A DNA stretch of 28,372 nt from Chara braunii (taxonomy: Eukaryota > Streptophyta > Charophyceae > Charales > Characeae): assembly GCA_003427395.1 (NCBI GenBank), contig BFEA01000037.1, positions 3,896,845-3,925,216 on the forward strand, written 5' to 3'. Positions 8,869-17,058 of this stretch are shown here, piece by piece. Position 1 is the stretch's first letter. Each line of letters begins with the position of its first letter. The notes under the pieces are model-generated. The model was given only the letters and a program-made list of their open reading frames with translations, did no database searches and was not told the DNA's origin. A program made the translations under genes and the position numbers.

Positions 8869-9072
8869 CTTTCCATAACCTAAACCTTTAATTCTCACTT
8901 CAACTGACTTAATTCTTAATGGAATAGCAACACGCGCTACATTCTCAGCAGTAGCTTGAGCAACATAATTGGTTGAACAATGAGATTCTTTAAATCCCAC
9001 TAAACCAGAAGAGGACCAAGATTTGGTATCTTCAAAAGAATTTGTTATGGTAATTATAATGTTATTTGGTTG
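8869..9072 (-). pseudogene. rps11: Mitochondrial ribosomal protein S11 fragment
   Basis: Small-subunit ribosomal protein. The minus strand reads NNIIITITNSFEDTKSWSSS, GLVGFKESHCSTNYVAQATA and ENVARVAIPLRIKSVEVRIK then GLGYGK. This is the S11 pattern of plant mitochondria (TITD...W.S.G..GFK, ATAENVA, VEVRIKGLGYGK). Both ends are cut: upstream it meets a group I intron core, downstream it runs in frame into nad4. The conserved C-terminus with the PPKKRRV-type tail is missing. Confidence 0.82.
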
Positions 9073-9222
9073 CTTCGCTTGTAGTCTCTGAGGCTCCTTT
9101 TCGATCAAACTATGGCGAGCCTGCTGATTGACCAATGAATTTGGAACTTCCAACTCTAAGGCGTTTCCAGCATATAGCGAAGTGATTGAACTCTCATGTT
9201 GCCATGAGAGGGACCCATCTTG
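9073..9222 (-). ncRNA. Group I intron, 5' part and core, in cox1
   Basis: The minus strand directly after the cox1 exon has the sequence marks of a group I intron: CAATCAGCAGG (element Q, P4 region) and CTCAGAGACTACAAGC (element R, P7 region). At the 5' splice site, exon GGGCTC can pair with intron GGGTCC to form P1, placing the T of GCT at the T.G wobble, so the exon would end GTG-TGG-GCT. Element S, P8 and P9 are missing because rps11 sequence follows. The open reading frame across it is therefore not protein-coding by origin. Confidence 0.65.
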
Positions 9223-9264
9223 AGCCCACACAATAAATCCAAGAACTCCAATACTTATCATAGA
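9223..9264 (-). pseudogene. cox1: cox1 exon fragment between two introns
   Basis: Cytochrome c oxidase subunit I, the catalytic subunit of complex IV. The minus strand codes for AMISIGVLGFIVWA in part, a near-invariant segment that in the intact protein continues into the HH copper ligands. It is only about 40 nt long: a group II intron end (domains V and VI) lies immediately upstream and a group I intron begins immediately downstream at the Ala codon. This exon-intron order seems genuine mitochondrial structure. The rest of cox1 is absent. Confidence 0.8.
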
Positions 9265-9296
9265 TAAGGGTCGGGAGTTGTGTTTTCCCACCCTCC

Positions 9297-9330
9297 GAAC
9301 CGCACGTGATAGTTTCCCATCATACAGCTC
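9297..9330 (-). ncRNA. Group II intron domain V (cox1 intron 3' end)
   Basis: 34 nt on the minus strand: GAGCTGTATGATGG, tetraloop GAAA, CTATCACGTGCGGTTC. It has the AGC-type triad position (AGC), GAAA tetraloop and opposing GGTTC of domain V. A short domain VI-like stretch follows, then the cox1 exon at 9264, as expected for an intron 3' end (the intron would end in AT before CTATGATAAG). Confidence 0.85.
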
Positions 9331-9551
9331 TCTGCCACGAATCATCGTTCGATAATGTTCTCGATAAACTAGTAGGTTTATATAGGACCGCGCCCATCTC
9401 AGCACATTGAAACTATGGCAATACCATAAAGAGTAGGATAAGATAAGAATGAAAAATAAGATAAGAAGTAAGCACTGCATGAATAATGTAAGGTCACTTT
9501 GATGACGCTGGATGTCACAAAATTCGAAATGCTTTGTTTTTTCTCTCCTCC
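9331..9551 (-). other. Mitochondrial intron or spacer sequence
   Basis: AT-rich sequence between two domain V hairpins. A hydrophobic open frame (FMQCLLLILFFILILSYSLW) passes through it, but I recognise no family. It probably is the end of one intron plus unidentified exon or spacer. Confidence 0.35.
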
Positions 9552-9585
9552 GAACCGTACGTGCAACTTTCATTGCATACGGCTC
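9552..9585 (-). ncRNA. Group II intron domain V, second intron
   Basis: 34 nt on the minus strand: GAGCCGTATGCAAT, tetraloop GAAA, GTTGCACGTACGGTTC. This is a full-consensus domain V with AGC triad and intact stems. Confidence 0.88.
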
Positions 9586-9664
9586 TCCAAGTAAATCTTA
9601 CAAGACCGTATTCCCCAATTAAGATTCAGAACTTCGCGTTAGCGCCTTCTTGGTATACTACCAT

Positions 9665-9776
9665 AATGAAGTTACCTTTCACTTTTTGTACTTGGATAGG
9701 TTTTGTTTTGGCTTTTTTTGGAGGTTTCCGAAGTTTAATACGTCAACTTTCAAAACAAAAACTGAATTGGAATTAA
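9665..9776 (+). CDS. Short hydrophobic open frame of unknown origin
   Basis: ATG at 9665, 36 codons, reading MKLPFTFCTWIGFVLAFFGG then FRSLIRQLSKQKLNWN. One membrane span followed by a basic tail. It could be the end of a small mitochondrial membrane protein. I cannot assign it. Confidence 0.2.
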
Positions 9777-9779
9777 TCG

Positions 9780-9851
9780 TTGGAGTAAAAGGATTCGAAC
9801 CTTTGCATGTCGGTATCAAAAACCGATGCCTTTCCACTTGGCTATACTCCA
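9780..9851 (-). tRNA. trnQ: Mitochondrial tRNA-Gln(UUG)
   Basis: A complete 72-nt cloverleaf on the minus strand. The acceptor TGGAGTA pairs with TACTCCA, the D-arm is GCCAAGTGGAAAGGC, the anticodon loop TTTTGAT gives TTG, and the T-arm is AAGGTTCGAATCCTT. It is the best-preserved piece in the insertion. Confidence 0.92.
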
Positions 9852-9858
9852 ATGAGAT

Positions 9859-10091
9859 AGAGTGAGTTGGGAGTCTGGATTTTGGAACTTGGTTATCAGC
9901 CATTGCGTGGTTTCTTTAGGTCTTTGCCTGCTATAGCAAAGACCTTAACCCGTGAGCGAAGCTTGAATTTGGCAGCATATACCATAGCCAAAGAATAGCG
10001 AAGTATATATAACAATCTAGCTATGCATTGGCGCTTCGAGTCTGCTATGTGATAGTAATTGGCGAGACCGCGGAGAAGTCCGGAGATACGT
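9859..10091 (-). repeat. Direct repeat copy 2, 233 bp (also 7637-7870)
   Basis: Second copy of the maturase-tail repeat, lying right after tRNA-Gln. The homology starts about 8 bp beyond the tRNA. Confidence 0.9.
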
Positions 10092-10198
10092 GACACAGAG
10101 TTTCTCTGCGGATCTTGGAAATAAAAGAAGTTGGGTTTAGGGTTCCCCGATTTGTCACAAAAACCTAAAGTTGTCAGGCGGTGAATCACTTTCCGCAT
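9896..10198 (-). pseudogene. Group II intron maturase, C-terminal part, copy 2
   Basis: The longer of the two maturase tails. The minus strand reads LTTLGFCDKSGNPKPNFFYF, then QDPQRNS, ISGLLRGLANYYHIADSKRQ and AMVYAAKFKLRSR, KVFAIAGKDL. GFCDKSGNPKPNFFYF is the thumb/domain X entry region of land-plant and charophyte maturases. The reverse transcriptase fingers and palm, and the HNH region, are missing. The match ends near 10200, the right edge of the insertion. Confidence 0.85.
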
Positions 10199-10210
10199 CT
10201 CAACGAGTAA

Positions 10211-11326
10211 AGTGACGTGACCTGCTTGCTAAAAGTTTTTTGACTTTGTTTTGAGCCATTGCGGCTAATGCTTGAGGTGGAACGGCGGTATAATGTTGGT
10301 TGTGTCGAGGCAGTGATTGGTCATCACAATCGACGTCAGGTCATCTGGTGAGAATATTTGTGGTTGGGGGCAGCTATTGTGCGGTACGTTGCTCTAAACT
10401 TTATCTACCCTCATCGACACTTCTTACCGTAACGAGGTGTGTTCTATCTTGAGAGTCCTCTCATGTGAGGAGTCAAGTGCACTCAACCTTGAGAATCGAC
10501 ATTGTTCACGTGGAACATCTAGAAGGAGACGGCGTTGCCATCTGAAGGGCCATGTACGAAGCACTGGGTCACGGTCACCATGCACCCACTGGGAGTAGAG
10601 CACGCATGCTTTGCTGCTTTGTCCTTTGTCTGCCAGTTGCGCTATAGATAGGTCATGAGGGGCAGGCCAGCCCTACAGGGGAGACGAGAACCGGACGTCT
10701 GTAAATAAATATCGGCGGGGTACCTTCCATTGGCTGTGATCGTCGCCTGTTTGCGACGTTAAATAATTCCTGAGGACCTCGGGGGTCGTCCTTAAACTGC
10801 CTCTAGATCAGCCAATCGGTCGATGTAAGGCTCGCTGCACGCGAGGGTAAACATGGTGCAGGGCTGACCAGCTCGGCATTGACTTGGGGCACAGTGGTGG
10901 GTTGTGTGCGCACCTTTGGACACGCAAGCTATCTGGATTGCTCGGAACGCTGACGTCAAGCGACATCAAGAAGAACCGAGGGAGGGGTAGATTTCAGGTG
11001 ATAAGTTCGGGAACAATTCCACTCTGCAAACAGCCATACAAATAATTCTATTTTTATTTTGATTAGTTAGATGTACAACCATTAACACATCTAACAAACA
11101 ACATAGGTAGAACTTTTTGATTCTGCTTATTTGCTTTCTGTTCACGGACGAGTCGAGTAAAATAGTTTCATTTGTAGGAATCTGGACTTACCTGTTGGAC
11201 CCAATTGTGTATTCTCTGACAGTGTCACCGATTAATTAATTTTATTATTTTAAATCGGTCCGAGTGTTACGTTGCGGTAGGCAATCAAGTGTACCCTAGT
11301 GCAAACAGTGCACAGTGTTGTAGCTT
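10211..11326. other. Leader or LTR-side sequence of element B, no gene seen
   Basis: No open frame above noise. The block should contain the 5' LTR and leader of the gag that starts at 11327. I could not fix LTR ends. It holds a small perfect hairpin CGTCGC/GCGACG at about 10740-10757 and an AT-rich stretch at 11235-11260. Confidence 0.45.
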
Positions 11327-13266
11327 ATGTGCGACAGGGAGTACCCTGAACCGGACGATTGGATCCTGCGTTCGTCAAGCCGTAGACTCCCGTTGGTCCA
11401 CGTAGCATTAGGAGCCGAGGGGGACCGCCTCTTGTTCAGACAGGCTAGGGAAAGGCAGCGTCAACAGAGGAGGGACAGGGACGCAGAGGCAAGCAGGGCT
11501 TTCACAAGAGAGGCAGCTGCTTCAGCGGCCGAAATGGCCACTTCTGCACAACAGGGCTCTCAAGTGAGTAGCCTCGGGATGCAGCAGAGTTCCCAGGCTA
11601 GTAATTCAGGGGTTGTAGGTGCAACAACCGCACAGACCCAGAGTCGGTCCGCTGGTGTGATGGCTAGCCAGCAATTAGTGTTGACTCCCGAGGAGGTAGC
11701 CATTCAGCGAGCAAGAGCTCGCGAAGCACAACTACAGCAGGCATTAGATGAGATACAGGCAGAGAAGGAGAGAACGATTAGACGTAGAGTGAGGATGCAA
11801 TGGAGAGAAGCAGACATCGGGGAGTTAGAGGAGATGGACCTGACAAACATGGATGACGATGTAAGGACTGTTAGGGCAGTCCTGCTAGACTTAGTGGAGA
11901 TGCAAGACTACCATACGTCACTCTTGCAAGACATTCAGAGGAGCCTGGTCGTGCTGGTCCGACGAGTTCAGGTTACACCATCACCATCTGGGCCAGGTGC
12001 TTGGCCCGTGGTACAACCTCCTCCTTTTGTCCCACCGGTAACCGAGGTAGTCCCATCTACACTTCCTCCGGTATCGGTACAGGCCGCTTCCCACCTTGGT
12101 ATGCCTTTGTCAGGCGGGGTCTCAGCAGGTCCTAGTGTACAGGTTCCTTTTCAAACGGTGTCCTCCCAACCTCCGTTGCAGACTGCCGTATCAGGGCAGC
12201 CTACCGTTTCGCAGCAAGTGCAGCAGCAGGTGCAGCAACCTGCACCCCAGGTTCCACAACCGGGAGTTGCGCAGGCATCGGGACAAGGACAGTGGGTTCC
12301 AAAGACTGCCATCGCATCACCGAAACCCTTCTCAGGAGATAAGAAGGGTGAGGACCTCGACACCTAGTTGAGGTCGGTGTGAAGTGCTTGTGGTTGCCTC
12401 CTATCTCGAGGGGAGTGCGGCAAGGTGGTTAAGTGGGTACGTGCAGGTATAGGGGTACGGTCATGACTTCCGCGCTTGGGAAGTCACCCAGAAATTGGAT
12501 GATTTCCTCAAGCTGGTGGAAGAAAGGTGGCATGATCCGCAAGAGGCTCAAAAGGCCACCGACGCGATATTGACCCTGAGCCCAAGAAAGTTCGGGTCAG
12601 TAAGGGATGTCGCGGACGTGGTTGGGCGTCTGATATGTGTTCCTGGAGTGCGCTACGACCCCCAGGTCTTACTTACCACTTACCTGAGGTGTCTCCCTAT
12701 AGAGCTCAGGAATCAGTTGGCAGGTGAGGCTATGATCACGGCTCACAACTTCCCCTCCTTCAGCAAGAAGGCCCTTGATCTAGAGGCAAAGATCGGGCAT
12801 GGGCACCAACGCACTACGGATGGTAGGAAGAAGACACCGCTTCCTATATGGAAGGCTAAGGGGCACATTATGTTCGTCGATAACGATGGTTCTACCATAG
12901 AGTTAGACGACGACTTCCAGTTGAGAGTAGGGTCAAAGTCGGGTAGCGCAAAAGCTTCAGGGGGTGGAGCAATCGCTGCCTCAGTCCAAAAAGGTAAGGC
13001 GGCCGTTAGACGCCGTGGAGGTTCCCGGTCCACGAGTCAACTAGACCCCAATGCTCCCCATAGGAGAAAGCGGGGCTCATTACTCTCGTACGGCTTGCAT
13101 TCGCTGTGGCCAATATGGTCACACTCAGTTCAAGTGTCGGAACCGTAAGGTGACAGAAAAGATCCCGCCTACGATGGCGCAGGCGCCAGTCTCCTCCGCT
13201 TCCCAAGGTAGCAACGTTGCCAGCAGTTCTAGCACTGCTTCGGGAAACACGTCGGGCCAGTTGTGA
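11327..13266 (+). pseudogene. gag: Ty3-type gag of element B, Gln/Pro-rich with zinc knuckle (broken)
   Basis: Structural protein of a second Ty3 element. ATG at 11327 opens a 346-codon frame: basic N-terminus, Ala/Gln-rich region, a helical charged region around residues 125-200, and a Pro/Val/Gln-rich linker. It ends at PKPFSGDKKGEDLDT, where related gag proteins continue with W; here TAG (12365-12367). After a frameshift, 12495-13040 gives the capsid-like part (KLVEERWHDPQEAQKATDAI, LRCLPIELRNQLAG). A second shift leads to CIRCGQYGHTQFKC (about 13096-13137), a perfect C-x2-C-x4-H-x4-C knuckle. The final TGA (13264-13266) lies in the inserted LTR, so the original C-terminus is replaced. Confidence 0.85.
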
Positions 13267-13772
13267 CAGGGCTGAGGCAGAGCAGCGAGGCCGGGGAAGA
13301 GAGAAGGAGAGAGTGAGAGCACACACACACGCTCACTCAACTCGACACGGACTCGACACGACTCGACGGACGCAGACACAAAGTGGCGAAGTCACAAAGT
13401 CGCAGTCTTGGATTCCGAACATAATGTCGCAGCAAGTCACACTAAAGCACAAGCACTGAGGCTGAAAACCGAGTGCCCGAACTCAGCTTGAGTCTCGTCT
13501 TAAGTATTGGACTCAAGTTGAGTCCCGAGAGCAGAAGTGCAATTTGCCTCGGGGCTGAACTGAAAATCGAAGGTCTGAGCCTGGGCGCCAGAATGTCGGA
13601 TGGCGCCAAGTATCGAAATCCGAAAGTGCCAGAGGAGGGATTTGAGAACGGGCGCCAACTGCAGAGGGCGCCAACAGTCAAGAACCAGAGATCGGAGACC
13701 CAAAAATAAAATAGCAGCCTGGCGGGTGGAAACCCGCGGACCAGGGATCGAGCCCTGGATGAGTCCGTAACA
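13262..13772 (+). repeat. LTR of nested element C, full copy (511 bp)
   Basis: It begins TGTGACAGG and ends GTAACA. Positions 13448-13772 recur at 17058-17384 with about 10% differences. It has several GGCGCCA copies, AAAATAAAATA (about 13702) and two perfect hairpins near its end (13722-13737 and 13741-13758). The five bases before it are CCAGT, close to CCAAT after the second copy. This supports an LTR with a worn 5-bp target duplication. Confidence 0.72.
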
Positions 13773-13892
13773 CTATCCCCTCCCTCTGGAAGGCAACGTC
13801 CCGGCTGCCAAAGACCCAATGAACGACTGTGAAGGACGGGACGGGGTCGATCGCTGGTCAGAAAAGGAAAGGGGGAGTAATGCAAGTAGCAG

Positions 13893-14146
13893 GGAAATCC
13901 TATGGAGGATCTACAGGGATAAGGGAATCAATGCTCAAGTAATAGGTTAATCCTATTGAGGTTCTACAGAGGTGAGGGAATCAATGCTAAAGTAACAAGG
14001 TAATCCTATTGAGGTTCTATAGGGATGAAGGAATCAATGCTCAAGTAACAGGGTAATCCTATTGAGGTTCAACAAGGGTGAGGGTATCAATGTTCAGGTA
14101 ACAGGGTAATCCTATTGAGTTTCTACAAGTAACCGGGCAGTCCTAT
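13893..14146. repeat. 53-bp minisatellite, 5.5 units
   Basis: The motif TCCTATTGAGGTTCTACAGG recurs with TCC at 13898, 13951, 14004, 14057 and 14110: exactly 53 bp each time. A shortened sixth unit has TCC at 14141. It may be the untranslated leader of element C. Confidence 0.93.
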
Positions 14147-14182
14147 TGGTGTTTGACAAGGTTATAGGTTGTCAGGTTTGAA

Positions 14183-14220
<38 letters not shown>
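14183..14220. repeat. Poly-G run of 38
   Basis: Thirty-eight consecutive G. The length is likely unreliable because such runs are hard to sequence. Confidence 0.9.
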
Positions 14221-14221
<1 letters not shown>

Positions 14222-14426
14222 TTGTTTGTTCAATGCTCAAGTGTTGGGGTGTCTGAAGGGTCTGGGAAAACAAAATCTCAGGTCTGTAACAAATTGTCAA
14301 AGGCGAAAAAAATGTCTTGAGGAAGGTCTTGGAGGGTGTCGCAGAAGTGGCAGTGAGGAAACAGTCTTCAACAGTTCTGTGATGTAGAAGACGGTGAGGG
14401 CCTCAGCTTGATTGTCCCAGTAGCAG

Positions 14427-14643
14427 GTTGCGTCCGGTACACAATCTGATGATGAGGTCTGATCCGGATAGCAGGTCGCAGACTGATCTTGATGTCCATG
14501 TCAGAGGTGCTGCTCCAAAAGTCTGCGAGTCCAAGGTGCTGGCCAAATGGAACAGCATGGTGGCCAACCAATTGTCTTATCTCCTCGTACTGAGCTGCAG
14601 CATGCCATCGTCCTCGTGCTCTTGCCATTAGATCCGTTATCGC
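14427..14643 (-). repeat. Left arm of a 217-bp inverted repeat
   Basis: Reverse complement of 16842-17058 with scattered substitutions. Both arms are 217 bp. The shared inner end is CCGTTATCGC. An open frame in both arms includes QYEEIRQLVGHH and DFWSSTSDMDIKISLRP, conserved between copies, but no family is known to me. Confidence 0.9.
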
Positions 14644-15050
14644 CGACCCCACTCGCCATTTCTACGTCACCACCGACGCCTCGGACTTCGCTATTGGAGT
14701 CGTCCTGTCCCAACATTTTCCTCGTGACACCTCCGAAACTTCCTCCATCAAGGAATCCCCTACCCACCCCGAGGCCCCACCCGACGAATACCCCATCGCC
14801 TTCGCCAGCAAGAAACTCCTTCCCACAGAAATGAATTACCCCTTCAACAAGAAGGAGCTCCTCGCCGTGATCGACGCCCTCAAAGTCTGGCGCTCGTACC
14901 TCGACGGACAATACTTCACCATCCGCACGGATAACACCATCATCTCTTCTATCCTAAGAAAGAAAAACATTACCCCACAACAAGCTCGTTGGTTAGACTT
15001 TCTTGCCCAGTTCACCTTCACCATTGCCATACACCCGACAAAAGCAACCG
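14637..15050 (+). pseudogene. Ty3 RNase H domain
   Basis: Degrades the RNA strand during reverse transcription. An open frame without ATG starts inside the left inverted-repeat arm: ADPTRHFYVTTDASDFAIGV (first catalytic Asp in TDAS), PIAFASKKLL, NYPFNKKELLAVIDALKVWR (catalytic Glu) and FTIRTDN (catalytic Asp). It continues ILRKKNITPQQARWLDFLAQ before a frameshift at about 15010-15050 into PDKSNRVADALSRRP, the usual end of RNase H/connection in Ty3 pol. Catalytic acidic residues appear intact. The RT that should precede it is absent. Confidence 0.9.
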
Positions 15051-16280
15051 TGTTGCCGATGCCCTCTCCAGGCGCCCCGATCACAAACCCCCTGAGAAAG
15101 CTTACGCCGCAATGACACGTATCCAACTCCTCCTGTCTCTTCACCATCGCTACACCCAAGGCTATCTCTCTTGCCCAGACTTCGCAACCATCTTGAACAA
15201 GCTTCGTGACCTCAACCCTGTCCCCAACTACTCCCTCCATGACAATCTCCTTTACATCGATGCTAAAGGCACTCGCCGACTTTGCATCCCTGACGCACGT
15301 GGTCTCCGTACCCAGCTCTTGGTCGAACACCACGACGCCAAGACTGTCGGACACCTTGGGTTCCAGAGAACATTCGACACCATCTCCCGCTACTTTCATT
15401 GGCCTTCCCTACTCGCCGACGTCGAAGCATACATCCGCTCATGCCCCACGTGTCAAGTCGTCAGCCCCTCAAACCGCGCCAAGCCCGTCAAGCTACAATC
15501 ACTGTCGATCCCTACCCACCGGTGGCAGTCCATCTCCATGGACTTCGTCTACAGTCTCCCCAAGACGGACCGCGGACGTAATTGCATCTTTGTCATTGTT
15601 TGTCGCTTGACTAAACGCGCCCACTTCCTCCCTTGCACCACATCGCACAATGCCAAGGACGTCGCCATTCTCTTCTTCGACCATGTCGCACGCCATCACA
15701 GTCTCCCTGAGAACATCATCAGCGACTGTGACCCTCACTTCCTTTCACAATTCTAGAAACACCTCTTTAAAGCCTACGGAACCATGCTCAAGTATAGCAC
15801 TTCATTCCACCCCCAGACCAATGGACAAACCGAGAAGATGAACTATATTCTCCAAAGAATCCTACGAAAGTATTGTCATCCACATCAACACGACTGGGAT
15901 GCTCACAGTCGTCGGGATCGCCTATAACAACGTCGTCTGCCCTTCCACTGGCTTGTCCCCGTTCTACCTCGACCTTGGCTACCATCCTCGCTTGCCCTCC
16001 AACTTCTTGCTCCCTTCACAACTCAACCCCTCCGCCCCCTGCCCTTCTCTCAATGAATGTGTAGCAACAATGAACAAATTCCTCAAAGAAGCTACCGAAG
16101 CCCTTGAACGAACACAAGAACAACAAGCCAACAAGACTAACAAACACAGACGTGACATGTCATTCAAAAAAGGGGACAAAGTCTGGCTCTCCGCCAAACG
16201 CTTTAAACCCGAACATGACTTGTCCAAGAAACTCTCGAACAAGTGGCTCGGACCCTTCCCCATCATTGAACAAACCTTCC
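15050..16280 (+). pseudogene. Ty3 integrase, HHCC and DDE core present, with nonsense and frameshift
   Basis: Inserts the element DNA into the genome. The zinc-binding part is HHDAKTVGHLGFQRTFDTIS through SCPTCQ (H, H, C, C). The core has SISMDFVYSLPK (first Asp), SDCDPHF (second Asp; the family has SDRGPQF) and TSFHPQTNGQTEKMN (Glu). Between the last two, the conserved Trp of F-W-K is TAG at 15754-15756. A frameshift near 15890 leads into STGLSPFYLDLGYHPRLP and the C-terminal FKKGDKVWLSAKRFK with KLSNKWLGPFPIIEQ. The frame then ends at 16289. Confidence 0.92.
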
Positions 16281-16619
16281 CCGACAACTAAACTCCAGCT
16301 CCCCCCTGACATGAGTTGTGTCCACCTTGTCTTCCATGTAGAATATCTAAAAGAATACCATGAATCCCTACCTCAATCCGCTGATTGCCCATATCCTAGA
16401 CCTCCACCAATCATGTTACCCACAGACCCTGAATTCGTCGTCGAAGCCATCATAGGACGAAGAACTACTCAGGTATCTGACCGCCCTGAACCAATCACAA
16501 AATACAAAGTTAAATGGACAGGATACCCTGTCGAAGAATCCACATGGAAACCTCTTGCTAACCTTAAGAATGCCATGAAACTTGTTTGCGCCTATGATCG
16601 CGCCCATCCTATATCCTAG
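16281..16619 (+). pseudogene. Chromodomain at the integrase C-terminus
   Basis: Chromodomains steer chromovirus integrases to modified histones. In the next frame, VHLVFHVEYLKEYHE is followed by a linker and then EFVVEAIIGRRTTQ, ITKYKVKWTGYPVEESTWKP and LANLKNAMKL. The KVKWTGYP..ESTW core and aromatic residues are typical. It ends with stop TAG at 16617-16619. A frameshift separates it from the integrase, and the segment PDN/PPDMSC marks the joint. This classes the element as a chromovirus. Confidence 0.9.
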
Positions 16620-16841
16620 CTACACACTATGCCTAAACCCTGCCTAAACCCCGCCTAAACCCTGCCTCAACCCTACCTCCATGCACTACACACATCCCCT
16701 GTACCCAGCAAAACCCTTGCCCCTTGACCTCCCTCTGTCTGATCCGCTCTTGCCTCCGTCTCACCCCGTTCTCCCATCTGTCCTCTGCCACATCTTTGTC
16801 CCTCTTGTCCAAGTCCTACATGTGGCCCCTATGCGTCGCCA
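16620..16841. other. C-rich 3' region of the pol segment
   Basis: No gene. At 16629-16675 there are four degenerate 11-bp units of the form TGCCTAAACCC. The rest is pyrimidine-rich and ends at the right inverted-repeat arm. Confidence 0.6.
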
Positions 16842-17058
16842 GCGATAACGGATCTAATGGCAACTGCACGAGGACAATGGCATGTTGCAGCTCAGTACGA
16901 GGAAATAAGACAGTTGGTTGGCCACCATGTTGTGCCCTTTGGCCGGCACCTTGGACTCACAGACTTCTGGAGCAGCACCTCTGACATGGACATCAAGATC
17001 AGTCTGCGACCTGCTATCCGGATCAGACCTCATCATCAAATCGTGTACCGGACGCAAC
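16842..17058 (+). repeat. Right arm of the 217-bp inverted repeat
   Basis: Partner of 14427-14643. Its outer end abuts the truncated second LTR of element C at 17058 with no spacer. Confidence 0.9.

Larger units (their letters stand above)
7119..10210. other. Mosaic nuclear insertion of mitochondrial DNA (NUMT)
   Basis: A 3.1-kb AT-rich block with plant-type mitochondrial genes, introns and tRNAs, lying between nuclear LTR elements. The gene pieces are each cut and joined to unrelated mitochondrial pieces: rps2 to intron, maturase to tatC, cox1 intron to rps11, rps11 to nad4. This points to a rearranged insertion and not to a clean copy of one mitochondrial region. The left edge is inside tRNA-Phe. 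The right edge is set where the maturase match fades and is uncertain by some 40 bp. Mis-assembly of organelle reads is the main alternative. Confidence 0.85.

Noticed and set aside
9665-9776. Assigning the short hydrophobic frame to sdh3 or sdh4
   Set aside because: No conserved haem or quinone-site residues could be recognised in 36 codons.
13448-13772. The repeated 325-bp block as a tRNA-derived SINE because of a box B-like sequence
   Set aside because: The box B-like site is at the 3' end and not within the first 80 bp, there is no A-tail, and TG...CA ends with near-matching 5-bp flanks fit an LTR better.
16629-16675. CCTAAACC-type repeats resembling the plant telomere CCCTAAA
   Set aside because: The period is 11 bp with variable bases, not 7 bp, and it sits in the 3' region of a retroelement. 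It is a degenerate tandem repeat.
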